Numbered from the stretch's first letter, positions 1 to 8,285 are shown. The stretch is 64,000 nt of DNA from Thermobrachium celere DSM 8682 (GCF_000430995.1 NZ_HF952039.1:83454-147453), one strand, 5' to 3'. Notes: a model not told the origin generated them from the letters alone. Made by a program: numbers and translations.

Positions 1-1
1 A

Positions 2-748
2 GAAAACCAACTAGAAAAGCTTGAAATAATTGCAAAGGACATAGCTGAAAAAGAATATGATGTTGTAGCTTTACAGGAAGTAAACCAACTAATAGAAGGC
101 AAGATTGTGGAAGGCATTGTTAAAGAAGACAACTTTGCCTTCCTTCTCATGAATAGAGTAAATGAACTTTCAAAGGTAAAGTATACGATGCTTTATGAAA
201 AGAGTCATGTAGGATATGGAAAATATGAAGAGGGCGTTGCATTGTTGACTAAGCATAAAGTATTAAATACTAACTCCCTCCTTATAACAAACTCAAACAA
301 CTTTAGTTTTTGGAAGACAAGAAAGATATTAAAAGCTACTCTACTTGTAAATAACAATGAAATAGACTTCTACTCATGCCACCTTGGATGGTGGAATGAT
401 GAAGAAGAACCATTTAAACAGCAGTTCGATAGATTATATAATACAATTGATAATAATAAGCTTACATTCCTTATGGGAGACTTTAACAATAACGCATTTA
501 TACGAAACGAAGGATATGACTATATGCTTAAAAAAGGACTATTTGACACATATAACCTTGCTTTAGTAAAGGATGATGGCGTTACAGTTAAGGGTAAAAT
601 AGCCGGTTGGGATAAAAATAAAAATGATTTAAGGCTTGATTTAATTCTAGTAAATAGGCCTATCACTGTTAAATCTTCTTTTGTTATATTTAATGGAAAA
701 AACAAAGAGGTAGTATCAGACCACTTTGGAGTATGTGTTGAAATATAA
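2..748 (+). CDS. Endonuclease/exonuclease/phosphatase (EEP) family protein, 5'-truncated by window edge
   Basis: The reading frame is open from base 2, so the first residues are missing. Visible EEP-fold motifs are LQEVN near the start (metal-binding Glu), GDFNN about two thirds along, and SDHFGV at the C-terminus (catalytic Asp-His). These mark a Mg-dependent phosphoesterase with no visible signal peptide. It sits 108 bases upstream of an oligo-1,6-glucosidase in the same direction. In some Firmicutes an EEP protein next to maltose genes is maltose 6'-phosphate phosphatase (MapP), so that role is possible here, but it is an inference from context only. A nuclease role cannot be excluded. The gene ends in its own terminator. 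Confidence 0.85.
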   Translation, partial: ENQLEKLEIIAKDIAEKEYDVVALQEVNQLIEGKIVEGIVKEDNFAFLLMNRVNELSKVKYTMLYEKSHVGYGKYEEGVALLTKHKVLNTNSLLITNSNNFSFWKTRKILKATLLVNNNEIDFYSCHLGWWNDEEEPFKQQFDRLYNTIDNNKLTFLMGDFNNNAFIRNEGYDYMLKKGLFDTYNLALVKDDGVTVKGKIAGWDKNKNDLRLDLILVNRPITVKSSFVIFNGKNKEVVSDHFGVCVEI

Positions 749-754
749 ATATAC

Positions 755-795
755 AGGCTGTCTTAAAAATAAATTCAATAAGGCAGCCTTTAATT
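755..795 (+). terminator. Rho-independent terminator after the EEP gene
   Basis: A 10-bp stem (AGGCTGTCTT at 755-764 with AAGGCAGCCT at 780-789, one G-U pair) is followed by a short T-rich tract. It separates the EEP gene from malL. Confidence 0.75.
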
Positions 796-856
796 TAAAG
801 GTGATATTTTCTTAATATTTTAAAATTTATAAATTATTGTAAAGGATGGTGTTTTT

Positions 857-2539
857 ATGAATAGAGTTTGGTGGAAGGAAGGAATTGCTTATCAAATATA
901 TGTTAGAAGCTTTAAGGACACAAATGGAGATGGAATAGGAGATTTAAAGGGAATAATAGAAAAGCTTGACTATCTTAAATACTTAGGAGTTAACATCATA
1001 TACTTAAACCCTATAAACAAATCTCCAAACGACGACAATGGATATGATATAAGTGACTACTACGATATAATGGATGAGTTTGGAACTATTGATGATTTTA
1101 AACTATTAATTGAAGAAATGCACAAAAGAGACATGAAACTTATTATGGACTTAGTTATAAACCACACATCCGATGAACATCCTTGGTTTGTTGAAAGCAG
1201 AAAATCAAAGGACAATCCTTATAGAGACTACTATATATGGCATCCTGGTAAAGATGGAAATCCTCCAAACAACTGGGGTTCCTTCTTTGGAGGAAGTGCT
1301 TGGGAATATGATGAACAAACTGGCGAATACTATCTACACCTCTTCTCAAAAAAGATGCCAGATTTAAATTGGAGAAATGAAAATGTTAGAAATGAAATAA
1401 TTAAAATGATTCAGTTCTGGATAGACATGGGGGTTGATGGATTTAGATTTGATGCTATAAACCACTTAGAAAAGGACTTTAACTTCCCCGATGCTGAGGT
1501 TAAGGAAGGTCAAATATATGGAGACTTTATAAAATACGTTCAAAATCTTCCAAAGGTGCATGATTATATAAAGGAAATAAGAAGGAGAGCCTTTAACACA
1601 GGACACCATGTTTTAATTGGGGAAACAGGTGGAATAAGCTACCACAACGCATACCTATACACAGGCGTTGACAGAGAGGAACTTGACATGACCTTCCATT
1701 TTGACATGCATTCTGTAGGTAAAGGAGAAAAGGACTGGGAGAGGAGAAAGATAGATTTAGTTAAAGAGATAAAGGAAAAGATGAGTGGATGGCAGATGAG
1801 GGATGAGAAGGAAGGCTGGTGCCCAATATTTTTCTCAAACCACGACTCAACAAGAACAGTTTCAAGACTTGGAAATGATGAAAAATACCATAGAGAGTCT
1901 GCAAAGATGCTTGCAACACTACAGCTTACCCAAAAGGGAACGCCATTTATTTACTATGGCGATGAAATAGGTATGACAAACGCTTGGGACTTTGAACTTG
2001 AGGATTATAGAGATGTTGCTGTTTTTAATAAATATAGGGATTTTGTTGAATCTGGACTTGTGAGCCACGAAAACTATATAAAGGGACTTCACTTAACATC
2101 AAGGGACAATGCAAGAACTCCAATGCAGTGGGACGACAGTAAAAACGCTGGATTTAGCGAAGCTACTCCTTGGATTAGGGTAAACTCAAATTATAAAGAT
2201 ATAAACGTTAAGGCTCAAATGCAGGATGAAAACTCCATATTAAATTACTATAGAAGGCTTATTGAACTTAGAAAAAATAATTTAACTCTTGTTTATGGAG
2301 ACTTTATTGAAATAAATAGGGAACATGAAGAGATATATTCATATATTAGAAAAGGTGAAGACGATGCCTTCCTTGTAATTGTAAACTTCTTTGATGGAAC
2401 ACCTACGTTTAATCTTCCTGAAGATGTGAAAATTAAAGAGGCTGAGCTTGTTTTATCAAACTATAAGTGCGATGATAAAAATGTAGATGGCATAACTTTA
2501 AAGCCTTATGAAGCTAGAATTTATAAGTGTAAATTGTAA
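857..2539 (+). CDS. malL: Oligo-1,6-glucosidase / alpha-glucosidase (GH13)
   Basis: Cytoplasmic GH13 enzyme of 560 aa, the usual length for oligo-1,6-glucosidases; it hydrolyses isomalto- and malto-oligosaccharides to glucose. Conserved regions in order: DLVINH at about 98-103, GFRFDAINH with nucleophile D199, GETGG with acid/base E256, and NHD with D330. These positions match the family almost exactly. There is no signal peptide, so the substrate must be imported; the malEFG-type transporter in this window is a plausible source. The ATG at 857 follows AAAGGATGG. The stop codon lies right at the 3' edge of an inserted group II intron remnant, so its native terminator is probably the hairpin now at 4302-4338. 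Confidence 0.95.
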   Translation: MNRVWWKEGIAYQIYVRSFKDTNGDGIGDLKGIIEKLDYLKYLGVNIIYLNPINKSPNDDNGYDISDYYDIMDEFGTIDDFKLLIEEMHKRDMKLIMDLVINHTSDEHPWFVESRKSKDNPYRDYYIWHPGKDGNPPNNWGSFFGGSAWEYDEQTGEYYLHLFSKKMPDLNWRNENVRNEIIKMIQFWIDMGVDGFRFDAINHLEKDFNFPDAEVKEGQIYGDFIKYVQNLPKVHDYIKEIRRRAFNTGHHVLIGETGGISYHNAYLYTGVDREELDMTFHFDMHSVGKGEKDWERRKIDLVKEIKEKMSGWQMRDEKEGWCPIFFSNHDSTRTVSRLGNDEKYHRESAKMLATLQLTQKGTPFIYYGDEIGMTNAWDFELEDYRDVAVFNKYRDFVESGLVSHENYIKGLHLTSRDNARTPMQWDDSKNAGFSEATPWIRVNSNYKDINVKAQMQDENSILNYYRRLIELRKNNLTLVYGDFIEINREHEEIYSYIRKGEDDAFLVIVNFFDGTPTFNLPEDVKIKEAELVLSNYKCDDKNVDGITLKPYEARIYKCKL

Positions 2540-4299
2540 TCAAGTAGGAGCTTAATATATTTTATCCAGCAACCTCTCACACCATCGTACGTACCGGTCT
2601 GGTACACGGCAGTTCATTAGTTTACATACATTTTAGAATACTGTGAAATTAGGCTTTTATATCCTTACTTATTAAAATATTCGTTAATTAGAGTTGTTGA
2701 TAGAATGTAACTATTTGCTATATGTCAATATCCTTTTCGGGTATTGGCATATATTTTTGCAAAATATGGTTTCATTCCTAATCTTATCAGATTCCTATCC
2801 CTTTTTCTGAACTTTTTCCATAGTTTCCATTCACACATTCTTTATATTCTTATCTATTGCTCTAATTCTTTCATATGGGTCTTTGCTTTCGCAAGTCCGA
2901 AGTAATTCACCCATCCAATTATTATTTGATTAAATTTATTTATTCTCTCTTATATGCTTATCGGTTTCCTTCGGCTAGTTATATCTCTTATCTTGTTTTT
3001 AAATTCTTTTGTTTTCCTCTACTATTCTTATGTTTAGTTCTCCTTGGACTATATTATAAGAAAATCCAAGAAATTTTCTTTTCCATAGTCTATCAACTAC
3101 ACTTTTCTCTTTGTTTACCTTTAATTTGAGATTCTTTTCTATGTAATCAGTTACACTCTCTTAAACTCTAAGTCCTGCCCTTTCACTTTTAACAAATATA
3201 TTGCAGTCATCCGAATATCTGCAGAACTTATGTCCTCTCTTTTCTAACTCTTTGTCTAAATCGTCTAGGATTATATTTACTAAACTCATCAGGATATCGT
3301 AATTTACTTTGTCAAAGAATTTCTCTAGGTCTAATCTACCACCCATATATATCCTTCATTTATGTACTCATTTGCTTTCTTTACAGCATCTTTTGCACTC
3401 CTATTTGGTCTGAAACCATAACTGTTTTCTGAAAAGCCTTTATCAAATATTAATGTTAATTCTTAAGCTATCGCTTGTTGAATTAACCTATCAAGAACAG
3501 TTGGTATCCCAAGTAGTCAAACTCCACTATTGTGTTTTGGTATCTCAACTCTTATAACTGGCTGTAGTTTGTATTTACCTTGCAATATTGCTAATTTTAT
3601 TTCTGGCCACTCTTGTATTAGAAATCCCCGACGTTCATAGGTTGTCATTCTATCTATTCAATGGCTACCTTTATTAGCAATTACCCTCTTGTACGCTCTT
3701 TGTATATTTTCTCTTGAGAGTAGTCTTTCTAAGGTTCCATATTCCTCTGCACAGGTTTCTCCTTCTAAGACTGCCGGAGATACTCTATACACTCCTTGTT
3801 TATCTTCATGTTCCACATTATTCTCAGCAAGATAACCTGTATATTCAGTTTTCTGCAATCTTTGCATATCTCTCGAAGTCTTCAAAATTTAAAACCTCCT
3901 AATATTCAGTCCTTCCTATGATAAAGCGTATCTCATGGTACTATGACCTCTGCTGACTTCTAATAGTTCAACTGTCCAACATTTAATAGGTTACCACTTT
4001 GAAAGTTCATTCTTTTAGTGATGTATCTGTTAGACCTCCCCAGGTAAGAGCAACCACCTTCGTCCAATATACTCGCCACATTTACTGCATGAAGTTCGGG
4101 TAATATTGGACTTTGTTTTGTAAACTCATCCACCTCAAAACAGTCTCGTATGTAGTTCTTGTTCATCGAGCCGGGACTTTGCCTCCGGCTTCCTTCAGAT
4201 TCCACCTTACGATAGGCACCCTTGCCATTTAACTAGTAGTTACCACACCAAACCTATAGGGGGCTTTCACCGCCAAGCTGTCGACCATGCCGGGCACAC
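2540..4299 (-). mobile_element. Degenerate group II intron, about 1.76 kb, antisense to malL
   Basis: Read on the minus strand, the 5' end is GTGTGCCCGGCATGG at 4299, a typical bacterial group II intron start. The 3' end is CCTACTTGAT next to base 2540, preceded by a domain V/VI-like segment containing CCGTGTACC, GGTACGTACG and GGTGTGAGAGG. A ruined intron-encoded reverse transcriptase lies inside. The 5' exon ends two bases after the arm of the sspH terminator hairpin, the kind of target used by introns that insert just after terminators. The 3' junction abuts the malL stop codon. The ribozyme ends look better preserved than the protein, so trans-splicing help cannot be excluded, but the element looks dead. 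Confidence 0.85.
2617..3885 (-). pseudogene. Group II intron reverse transcriptase/maturase, multiply disrupted
   Basis: The N-terminus begins at 3885 and reads through LLSRENIQRAYKRVIANKGSH, then hits a TGA where Gly is expected. Further in-frame stops interrupt at V*LLGIPTVLDR and IA*ELTLIFDKG. A single missing T gives VVD-frameshift-DLEKFFDKV. The catalytic block FCRYSDDCNIFV (normally YADD) survives. However, NYDILMSLVNIILDDLD joins two motifs that should be separated by roughly 40 residues, so an internal deletion has removed part of the RT palm. Later, W is replaced by a stop in RKGY*HIANSYIL. The remnant ends with KSLISQYSKMYVN at 2617. It is non-functional as a protein. Confidence 0.88.
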
Positions 4300-4301
4300 A
4301 T

Positions 4302-4338
4302 AAAAATACTCTAGGTGCTAGGCACCTAAAGTATTTTT
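4302..4338 (-). terminator. Bidirectional terminator hairpin of sspH (and probably once of malL)
   Basis: A 17-bp stem (AAAAATACTCTAGGTGC with GCACCTAAAGTATTTTT, one mismatch) around a 3-base loop, with A/T tails on both sides so it can act in either direction. The group II intron starts two bases past its distal arm. Confidence 0.85.
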
Positions 4339-4339
4339 A

Positions 4340-4516
4340 TTATCCTTCCTGTAATTTTGATACTGGTACTTCAAACACCTTGTTGGTTTCAAGATCCTTT
4401 ACTACTGCTGATTTAGTAGATTTATGTACCTCCTCAATCCAAACGCTGTGTCCGTTATACTTTACATCAATTACTCCAAGTGAATCTTGGATTTCCAGAG
4501 CCCTTTCAAGTCTCAT
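4340..4516 (-). CDS. sspH: Small acid-soluble spore protein, H type (58 aa)
   Basis: The minus strand encodes MRLERALEIQDSLGVIDVKY then NGHSVWIEEVH and ends VPVSKLQEG. The order and spacing of (R/Q)RALEI, Y-N-G-x-x-V-W-I and the final V-S-x-L match SspH-type spore proteins, including their usual length of just under 60 aa. SspH is a minor spore core protein, so this points to an endospore former. The ATG at 4516 follows GGGGTGA with good spacing. A CATAATA box at 4539-4533 resembles the -10 of forespore sigma factors, but I see no convincing -35 at the right distance. Its terminator follows directly. Confidence 0.85.
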   Translation of the reverse strand: MRLERALEIQDSLGVIDVKYNGHSVWIEEVHKSTKSAVVKDLETNKVFEVPVSKLQEG

Positions 4517-4539
4517 ATCTTCACCCCTTTTTTATTATG

Positions 4540-4816
4540 TTGTGTAAAATTAAAAATATTATTCACAATTTTTTACATATTATTTTTTAGACTTTTTGCC
4601 CTACCTACAGTTCCACCTAATTTTCTCCAAACATAATAAAAGCACTTAAAAATAAAACAAAAAGTATAATTACAGTTCTCCTATTCGGTGTCAAATTAAA
4701 ACCTTTTTTATTAATAAATTATTTAAGAAAACAAATACATCTATTTAAAATTTTAATTTTTTTATTAAATATTTTTATATTTCATGTGTTATATATTAAT
4801 ATTTTTAATTTTTATA
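4540..4816. other. AT-rich intergenic stretch without a gene
   Basis: This stretch between the divergent sspH and DUF2089 genes is dominated by A/T runs. I see no open frame with a ribosome binding site, no conserved RNA fold and no repeat. Confidence 0.5.
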
Positions 4817-4844
4817 TTTACATTTTTAATATTAGAGTTATAAT
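4817..4844 (+). promoter_or_regulatory. Sigma-A-type promoter for the DUF2089 operon
   Basis: TTTACA (4817-4822), a 16-base gap and TATAAT (4839-4844) lie just upstream of the SD AGAGGTGA and the ATG at 4868. Confidence 0.6.
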
Positions 4845-4867
4845 ATAATTAAGAGAGGTGAAAAAGT

Positions 4868-5236
4868 ATGACATTTAAAATTATATCCAAATGTCCTGTG
4901 TGCAATTCAAAATTAATTGCAACTAAACTTAAATGCAAAAAATGTGAAACTGTTATTGAAAATGAATTTGAGCTTTCAAGATTTTCAAATTTAACAACAG
5001 AACAACTAAACTTCATTGAAGTTTTTATAAAATGCAGGGGAAATATAAAGGACGTTGAAAAGGAACTTGGAGTATCCTACCCTACAGTAAGAAGCAAACT
5101 TGATGATGTAATATCTGCACTTGGTTACATACCAACAAAAACAAAAGATGAAAATAATACTCTTGATATACTAACAAAGCTTGAAAATGGTGAAATAACA
5201 GCCGATGATGCAATTAATTTATTAAAAAATAAATAA
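4868..5236 (+). CDS. DUF2089-family zinc-ribbon / helix-turn-helix protein
   Basis: 122 aa. A zinc ribbon is formed by C9-x2-C12 and C23-x2-C26. Residues about 50-87 read as a helix-turn-helix (GNIKDVEKELGVSYPTVRSK), and 97-121 form a short SHOCT-like helix pair (ILTKLENGEITADDAINLL). This is the DUF2089 architecture, generally taken as a small DNA-binding regulator. The C-terminal helix pair resembles the N-terminus of the next protein (VLKMVEEGKIDSQKAAEL), so the two may interact or share a partner through this module. It is the first gene of a three-gene operon with 11-base and overlapping junctions. The regulated target is unknown; autoregulation is plausible. Confidence 0.8.
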   Translation: MTFKIISKCPVCNSKLIATKLKCKKCETVIENEFELSRFSNLTTEQLNFIEVFIKCRGNIKDVEKELGVSYPTVRSKLDDVISALGYIPTKTKDENNTLDILTKLENGEITADDAINLLKNK

Positions 5237-5247
5237 GGGGGATTAAA

Positions 5248-5613
5248 ATGAACGAAGAAGTAATGAAGGTATTAAAAATGGTTGAGGAGGGCAAAATTGA
5301 CTCACAAAAAGCAGCTGAACTCATTTCACTTTTTAATTCAAAAGAACAAGAAAAAATAAATGAAACTAAAGAAAAAATGTTTAAAATTATAGTAAAGTCA
5401 TCAAAGGGAGACAATGTAAACATTAATGTTCCTGTTAAATTTATTAGTACACTTGGTACAGCTATTAAAAAGCTACCAAAAGTCGAAGGCGTTGAGGGAC
5501 TCGAAGAAATTGATATGCAGGCTATTTTAAAGGCAGTAAGTGAAGGCCTCGAAGGTAAAATAGTAGATATAAAGAGCGAAAACGGTGACATTGTTGAAGT
5601 TGTAGTTGAATAA
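5248..5613 (+). CDS. SHOCT-like-domain protein
   Basis: 121 aa, acidic, with no membrane segment. The N-terminal 25 residues are a SHOCT-like helix pair (EEGKIDSQKAAELI). The rest (about 48-121) is an alpha/beta domain containing VKSSKGDNVNINVPVKF and ending GKIVDIKSENGDIVEVVVE. SHOCT-like helices of this kind are found in YvlB-type and DUF2089-linked proteins and are thought to mediate oligomerisation. A clear SD (AAGGGGG) precedes the ATG. The C-terminal ending is echoed by the next protein (VSVRSQNGEEVEIIV), so the two are probably paralogues. No enzymatic motif is seen. Confidence 0.7.
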   Translation: MNEEVMKVLKMVEEGKIDSQKAAELISLFNSKEQEKINETKEKMFKIIVKSSKGDNVNINVPVKFISTLGTAIKKLPKVEGVEGLEEIDMQAILKAVSEGLEGKIVDIKSENGDIVEVVVE

Positions 5614-5624
5614 TGGTGAGAAAG

Positions 5625-5885
5625 ATGAGAATATACATCAAGCAAAATAATGGTAAAAAAATAGATATATTCATCCCAAATTTTCTATTAAATACTGCAA
5701 TTAATATATTTAATGCTACTATTTTTTTCGGAAAGCCTTGGCTTCATAAGGAGTTTAAAGAAACTATAGATTGCATAGATTTAAGAGCTTTAAAGAAATG
5801 TTTTAAGGAATTAAGAAAATATAAGGGATTAAAATTAGTATCTGTAAGATCACAAAATGGTGAGGAAGTTGAAATAATAGTATAG
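5625..5885 (+). CDS. Small conserved protein, paralogue of the preceding gene's C-terminal domain
   Basis: About 86 aa from the ATG at 5625, which has GGTGA five bases upstream. An in-frame ATG at 5613 overlaps the previous stop (TAATG) but has no clean SD. The protein has IYIKQNNGKKIDIFIP, a hydrophobic stretch, and an ending (VSVRSQNGEEVEIIV) matching the end of the upstream protein. It lacks the SHOCT-like helix. It is probably co-translated with its neighbour. Function unknown. Confidence 0.65.
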   Translation: MRIYIKQNNGKKIDIFIPNFLLNTAINIFNATIFFGKPWLHKEFKETIDCIDLRALKKCFKELRKYKGLKLVSVRSQNGEEVEIIV

Positions 5886-5904
5886 GGCTGTGTTTTACAG
5901 CCCT
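5884..5904. terminator. Shared convergent terminator
   Basis: AGGGCTGT / ACAGCCCT 8-bp stem with a 5-base loop, overlapping the stop codon of the rightward gene and the last codons of the leftward membrane-protein gene. Confidence 0.7.
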
Positions 5905-6380
5905 AATTTATTTATCACCCATCCTATGAATTTTGTAAATACAACATCATATATATAGAAAAATAGTTGTGCTGCTATTAAGAATAAATAATAATAACCT
6001 ATTACAATGTCCTTTGAAATAAAAAACTTATACACATTATACACAGCTATTATAGAAAGGTTAAAATAAATGTACTTAAACACCCAATTGAATTTTATTC
6101 TGCTCTCTAAATATGCCTTAACAGAAGGATAAAAGGACATAGGGATAAAAACTAACACATACACCTTATTTGGTATTAAATAAAAGGCTAATATATCTGA
6201 GGCTAATGCCACCAAAAGCCCAGTGTATATATTAGAAACAATAATTGGTATTGCAAGGATATAGCTTGAAAGGGATAAAAAAGTTATCTTACCCTTGACA
6301 CTTATAAGCCCTAAATAAAGCGATATTATAGTAAGTGCTGCGGCTATGCCACTGTAGGCAATCCTTTTGGATTTATCCAC
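5895..6380 (-). CDS. Small integral membrane protein, ECF S-component-like
   Basis: 161 aa, almost entirely hydrophobic, with five or six predicted membrane segments. The N-terminus RIAYSGIAAALTIISLYLGL resembles the first helix of ECF transporter S components and of related sporulation-associated membrane proteins. No energising EcfA or EcfT gene is near, which is normal for group II S components. The substrate cannot be read from sequence. It lies 13 bases downstream of the J-domain gene in the same direction and may be in its operon. Confidence 0.6.
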   Translation of the reverse strand: MDKSKRIAYSGIAAALTIISLYLGLISVKGKITFLSLSSYILAIPIIVSNIYTGLLVALASDILAFYLIPNKVYVLVFIPMSFYPSVKAYLESRIKFNWVFKYIYFNLSIIAVYNVYKFFISKDIVIGYYYLFLIAAQLFFYIYDVVFTKFIGWVINKLGL

Positions 6381-6393
6381 ATTATCCCCCCTC

Positions 6394-7008
6394 TTAACAG
6401 CAGGAAATCAAATCTCCTCCTAAACATTCACAACAGCAATCTGCACAGTATAAATATGTACATATAGTACAGCAGTCATCGTTTGATCTTCTTGGGGTGT
6501 TATAGTAATGAGTATTGTAACTTCTATAGCTGTTATTCATCCTATAAAGTGCATCCCTATACTCCGTATTATATGGGTTCATTTCTGATGCTCTTTTTAT
6601 GTAGTCATACCCAACAGAATAATTACCTCTGTTTATATATATAAGCCCCATAAGATAGAACCATTCATCATTTCTAATATTTATTCTATTCAACTCTCTT
6701 TCTGCACTAAAATAGTCTCCTCTATTTATATACTCCCTAACCCTTTGAAAATCTGAGAAACTATTTTGGCCATAGTAACCACCTGATGAATAGCTACTTG
6801 AGTAACCTCCTTGTTGTTTTTCATGGTTATTTAAAAGATATTCATAGGCCTCATTTATTTCTCTCAGCTTTTCCTCTGCAAGTTCCTTTAAAGGATTGTC
6901 ATGATATCTATCTGGATGATATTTCTTCACAAGCTCCCTATAGGCTCTCTTTATATCCTCCATTGAAGCGTTCTTGTCTACACCTAATAGCTCGTATGGA
7001 TTTTTCAT
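6394..7008 (-). CDS. J-domain (DnaJ-like) protein with cysteine-rich tail
   Basis: 204 aa. The N-terminal J domain (about 3-62) has [22 protein letters not shown] (HPD motif intact) and INEAYEYLL, so it should stimulate an Hsp70 partner. A Ser/Tyr/Gly linker follows, then a TPR-like segment (about 85-155, [20 protein letters not shown]). The C-terminus is strikingly cysteine-rich: nine Cys in the last 30 residues, including the run CCCEC and a terminal CC. There is no classical DnaJ zinc-finger repeat, so this is not the housekeeping DnaJ. The ATG at 7008 follows AGGGGGA. The start lies inside the end of the upstream DUF5685 gene (71-base overlap), suggesting translational coupling. Confidence 0.88.
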   Translation of the reverse strand: MKNPYELLGVDKNASMEDIKRAYRELVKKYHPDRYHDNPLKELAEEKLREINEAYEYLLNNHEKQQGGYSSSYSSGGYYGQNSFSDFQRVREYINRGDYFSAERELNRINIRNDEWFYLMGLIYINRGNYSVGYDYIKRASEMNPYNTEYRDALYRMNNSYRSYNTHYYNTPRRSNDDCCTICTYLYCADCCCECLGGDLISCC

Positions 7009-7837
7009 TTATCTTTTCCCCCTTTAGTATTCTTTCTGTCTTGTCTGCAAGGGATAGATAAATTATATTATCTAGTATCCCCTTATTCTTTTTTATATCA
7101 ATAAGTTCATATGCCTTAGTTATGTTTTCAAGGTAGCTATATAAAACAAACCTCATATTTTCAACTACCCTTTCTCTAAAGTTTTCTTCTTCATTGTAGT
7201 TAAAGGCATAAATCAATGGATTGTACTTCTTTTCCTTTATGTCCCTTTCTAAATCATCTAAAGCATCTATTACATATATCCATCTTCCAAGATTATACCC
7301 AAAATACTTTAAAACTTCACCTACTTTACCCTCTAAAACATCAAATATTTCCTTTGTTATTTCTCCAAATAGGTGGCTTAATCTGTCTATATCAGGTGAG
7401 TTTTGCTTTTCTAAATAGGACATCTCATTAAGATTTTTGTCTATCACTTCAATTTTATCCCTAAACTTTTCATTATTTTTCACATTAAAAATCTTTGAAA
7501 GTAAAAATGAAATATAGTTTTTGTCGTCATTGTAATCATCCAAAAGTTTTCTATTGGTTAAAATTATATTCATCATAGCTGCATAATCTATATATTCATT
7601 GGTAAAATAGTTTACTTTATTTACCTTATACCCACAAAACCTTCTCTTTGGCCTATCCATATCATACTTTATAGAGGATAAAAATAGAGCGAGGAAGGTC
7701 ATATCGTAATTTAAAATGTACTTTGTTGGGTAGTTTATCTTTCCAAGGGATGTGCAAACTCCACAATAGTAACCCTTGAAAACATCAAGCTCCCTAACCT
7801 TAAGCTCTGACTTTAACGGTGTAACATAACCGAATAT
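6938..7837 (-). CDS. DUF5685-family protein with apparent ATA start
   Basis: The first in-frame ATG is at 7702, but the frame is clearly coding for 45 codons further upstream: [20 protein letters not shown] then [12 protein letters not shown]. That is the conserved DUF5685 N-terminus, in which homologues start MFGY. Here the codon at the M position (7837-7835) is ATA, with an SD-like AAGGATG about seven bases upstream and no upstream in-frame ATG, GTG or TTG. So it either uses a rare ATA start or has lost its start. YYCGVC suggests metal or thiol chemistry. The rest is helical and cytosolic (D-D-L-E-R-D in the middle). Function unknown; it is commonly next to a J-domain gene. Confidence 0.72.
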   Translation of the reverse strand: MFGYVTPLKSELKVRELDVFKGYYCGVCTSLGKINYPTKYILNYDMTFLALFLSSIKYDMDRPKRRFCGYKVNKVNYFTNEYIDYAAMMNIILTNRKLLDDYNDDKNYISFLLSKIFNVKNNEKFRDKIEVIDKNLNEMSYLEKQNSPDIDRLSHLFGEITKEIFDVLEGKVGEVLKYFGYNLGRWIYVIDALDDLERDIKEKKYNPLIYAFNYNEEENFRERVVENMRFVLYSYLENITKAYELIDIKKNKGILDNIIYLSLADKTERILKGEKINEKSIRAIRCRQERFNGGYKESL

Positions 7838-7921
7838 ACCACCACATCCTTCTTTATAAGTATATTTTAATTTTACTGCAAATATATTAAAAATTCCAGA
7901 TATGGTTAATTTAAAAAGAAA

Positions 7922-7947
7922 AAGAATTCATCCGAAGATGAATTCTT
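7922..7947 (-). terminator. Terminator of the unknown 112-aa gene
   Basis: AAGAATTCATC / GATGAATTCTT 11-bp stem with a 4-base loop, followed on the minus strand by a T-rich run. It overlaps the gene's stop codon. Confidence 0.8.
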
Positions 7948-8285
7948 TATAAGTTATAAGTTATATTGTTGCCATTTAAAAACTGTTCAAGTATCAAATG
8001 CTTATTTTGTCGTGTCAATAAAACTACTTCATAGTTTTGTTTTACAAAGTCTATAAAACACTTTATTATCTTATATTCTTCTCTATTTATAACTTCTATG
8101 TATGCCTTGGCTAATTCACCCTTTAACTCCCTATCTCTCAAAAGTAAATCCCTAAGTGTCCTTATAAGCTCAAATCCCAAAGCAAGTTCTTGTAGAGAGT
8201 AATCCTTAAAACCTCCCCCCACTTCCTCAAAAGGATTAAACATAATATTTTCTAAAATACCAACAGCCCGATTAAAATCCCCCAT
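7947..8285 (-). CDS. Hypothetical helical protein (112 aa)
   Basis: I do not recognise this family. It is soluble and mostly helical (ELIRTLRDLLLRDRELKGEL), with no cysteines and no membrane segment. Real-gene signs are a strong SD (AGGGAGGA) seven bases before the ATG at 8285 and an immediate terminator. It lies just beyond the leader-distal end of the CRISPR array on the same strand, behind two terminators, so it probably has its own weak promoter overlapping the second hairpin. I see no evidence that it belongs to the CRISPR system. Confidence 0.65.
   Translation of the reverse strand: MGDFNRAVGILENIMFNPFEEVGGGFKDYSLQELALGFELIRTLRDLLLRDRELKGELAKAYIEVINREEYKIIKCFIDFVKQNYEVVLLTRQNKHLILEQFLNGNNITYNL

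Noticed and set aside
2875..3129. Hydrophobic plus-strand frame inside the intron region
   Set aside because: It is the complement of the degenerate reverse transcriptase; hydrophobicity comes from AT-rich antisense.
3960..4205. Minus-strand 81-codon frame near the intron 5' end
   Set aside because: It lies in the ribozyme domain I part of the group II intron, upstream of the reverse-transcriptase start, and shows no protein family features.
4287..4547. Plus-strand 86-codon frame over 4287-4547
   Set aside because: It is antisense to the sspH-like gene and runs through the terminator hairpin; the minus frame has the SD and family match.
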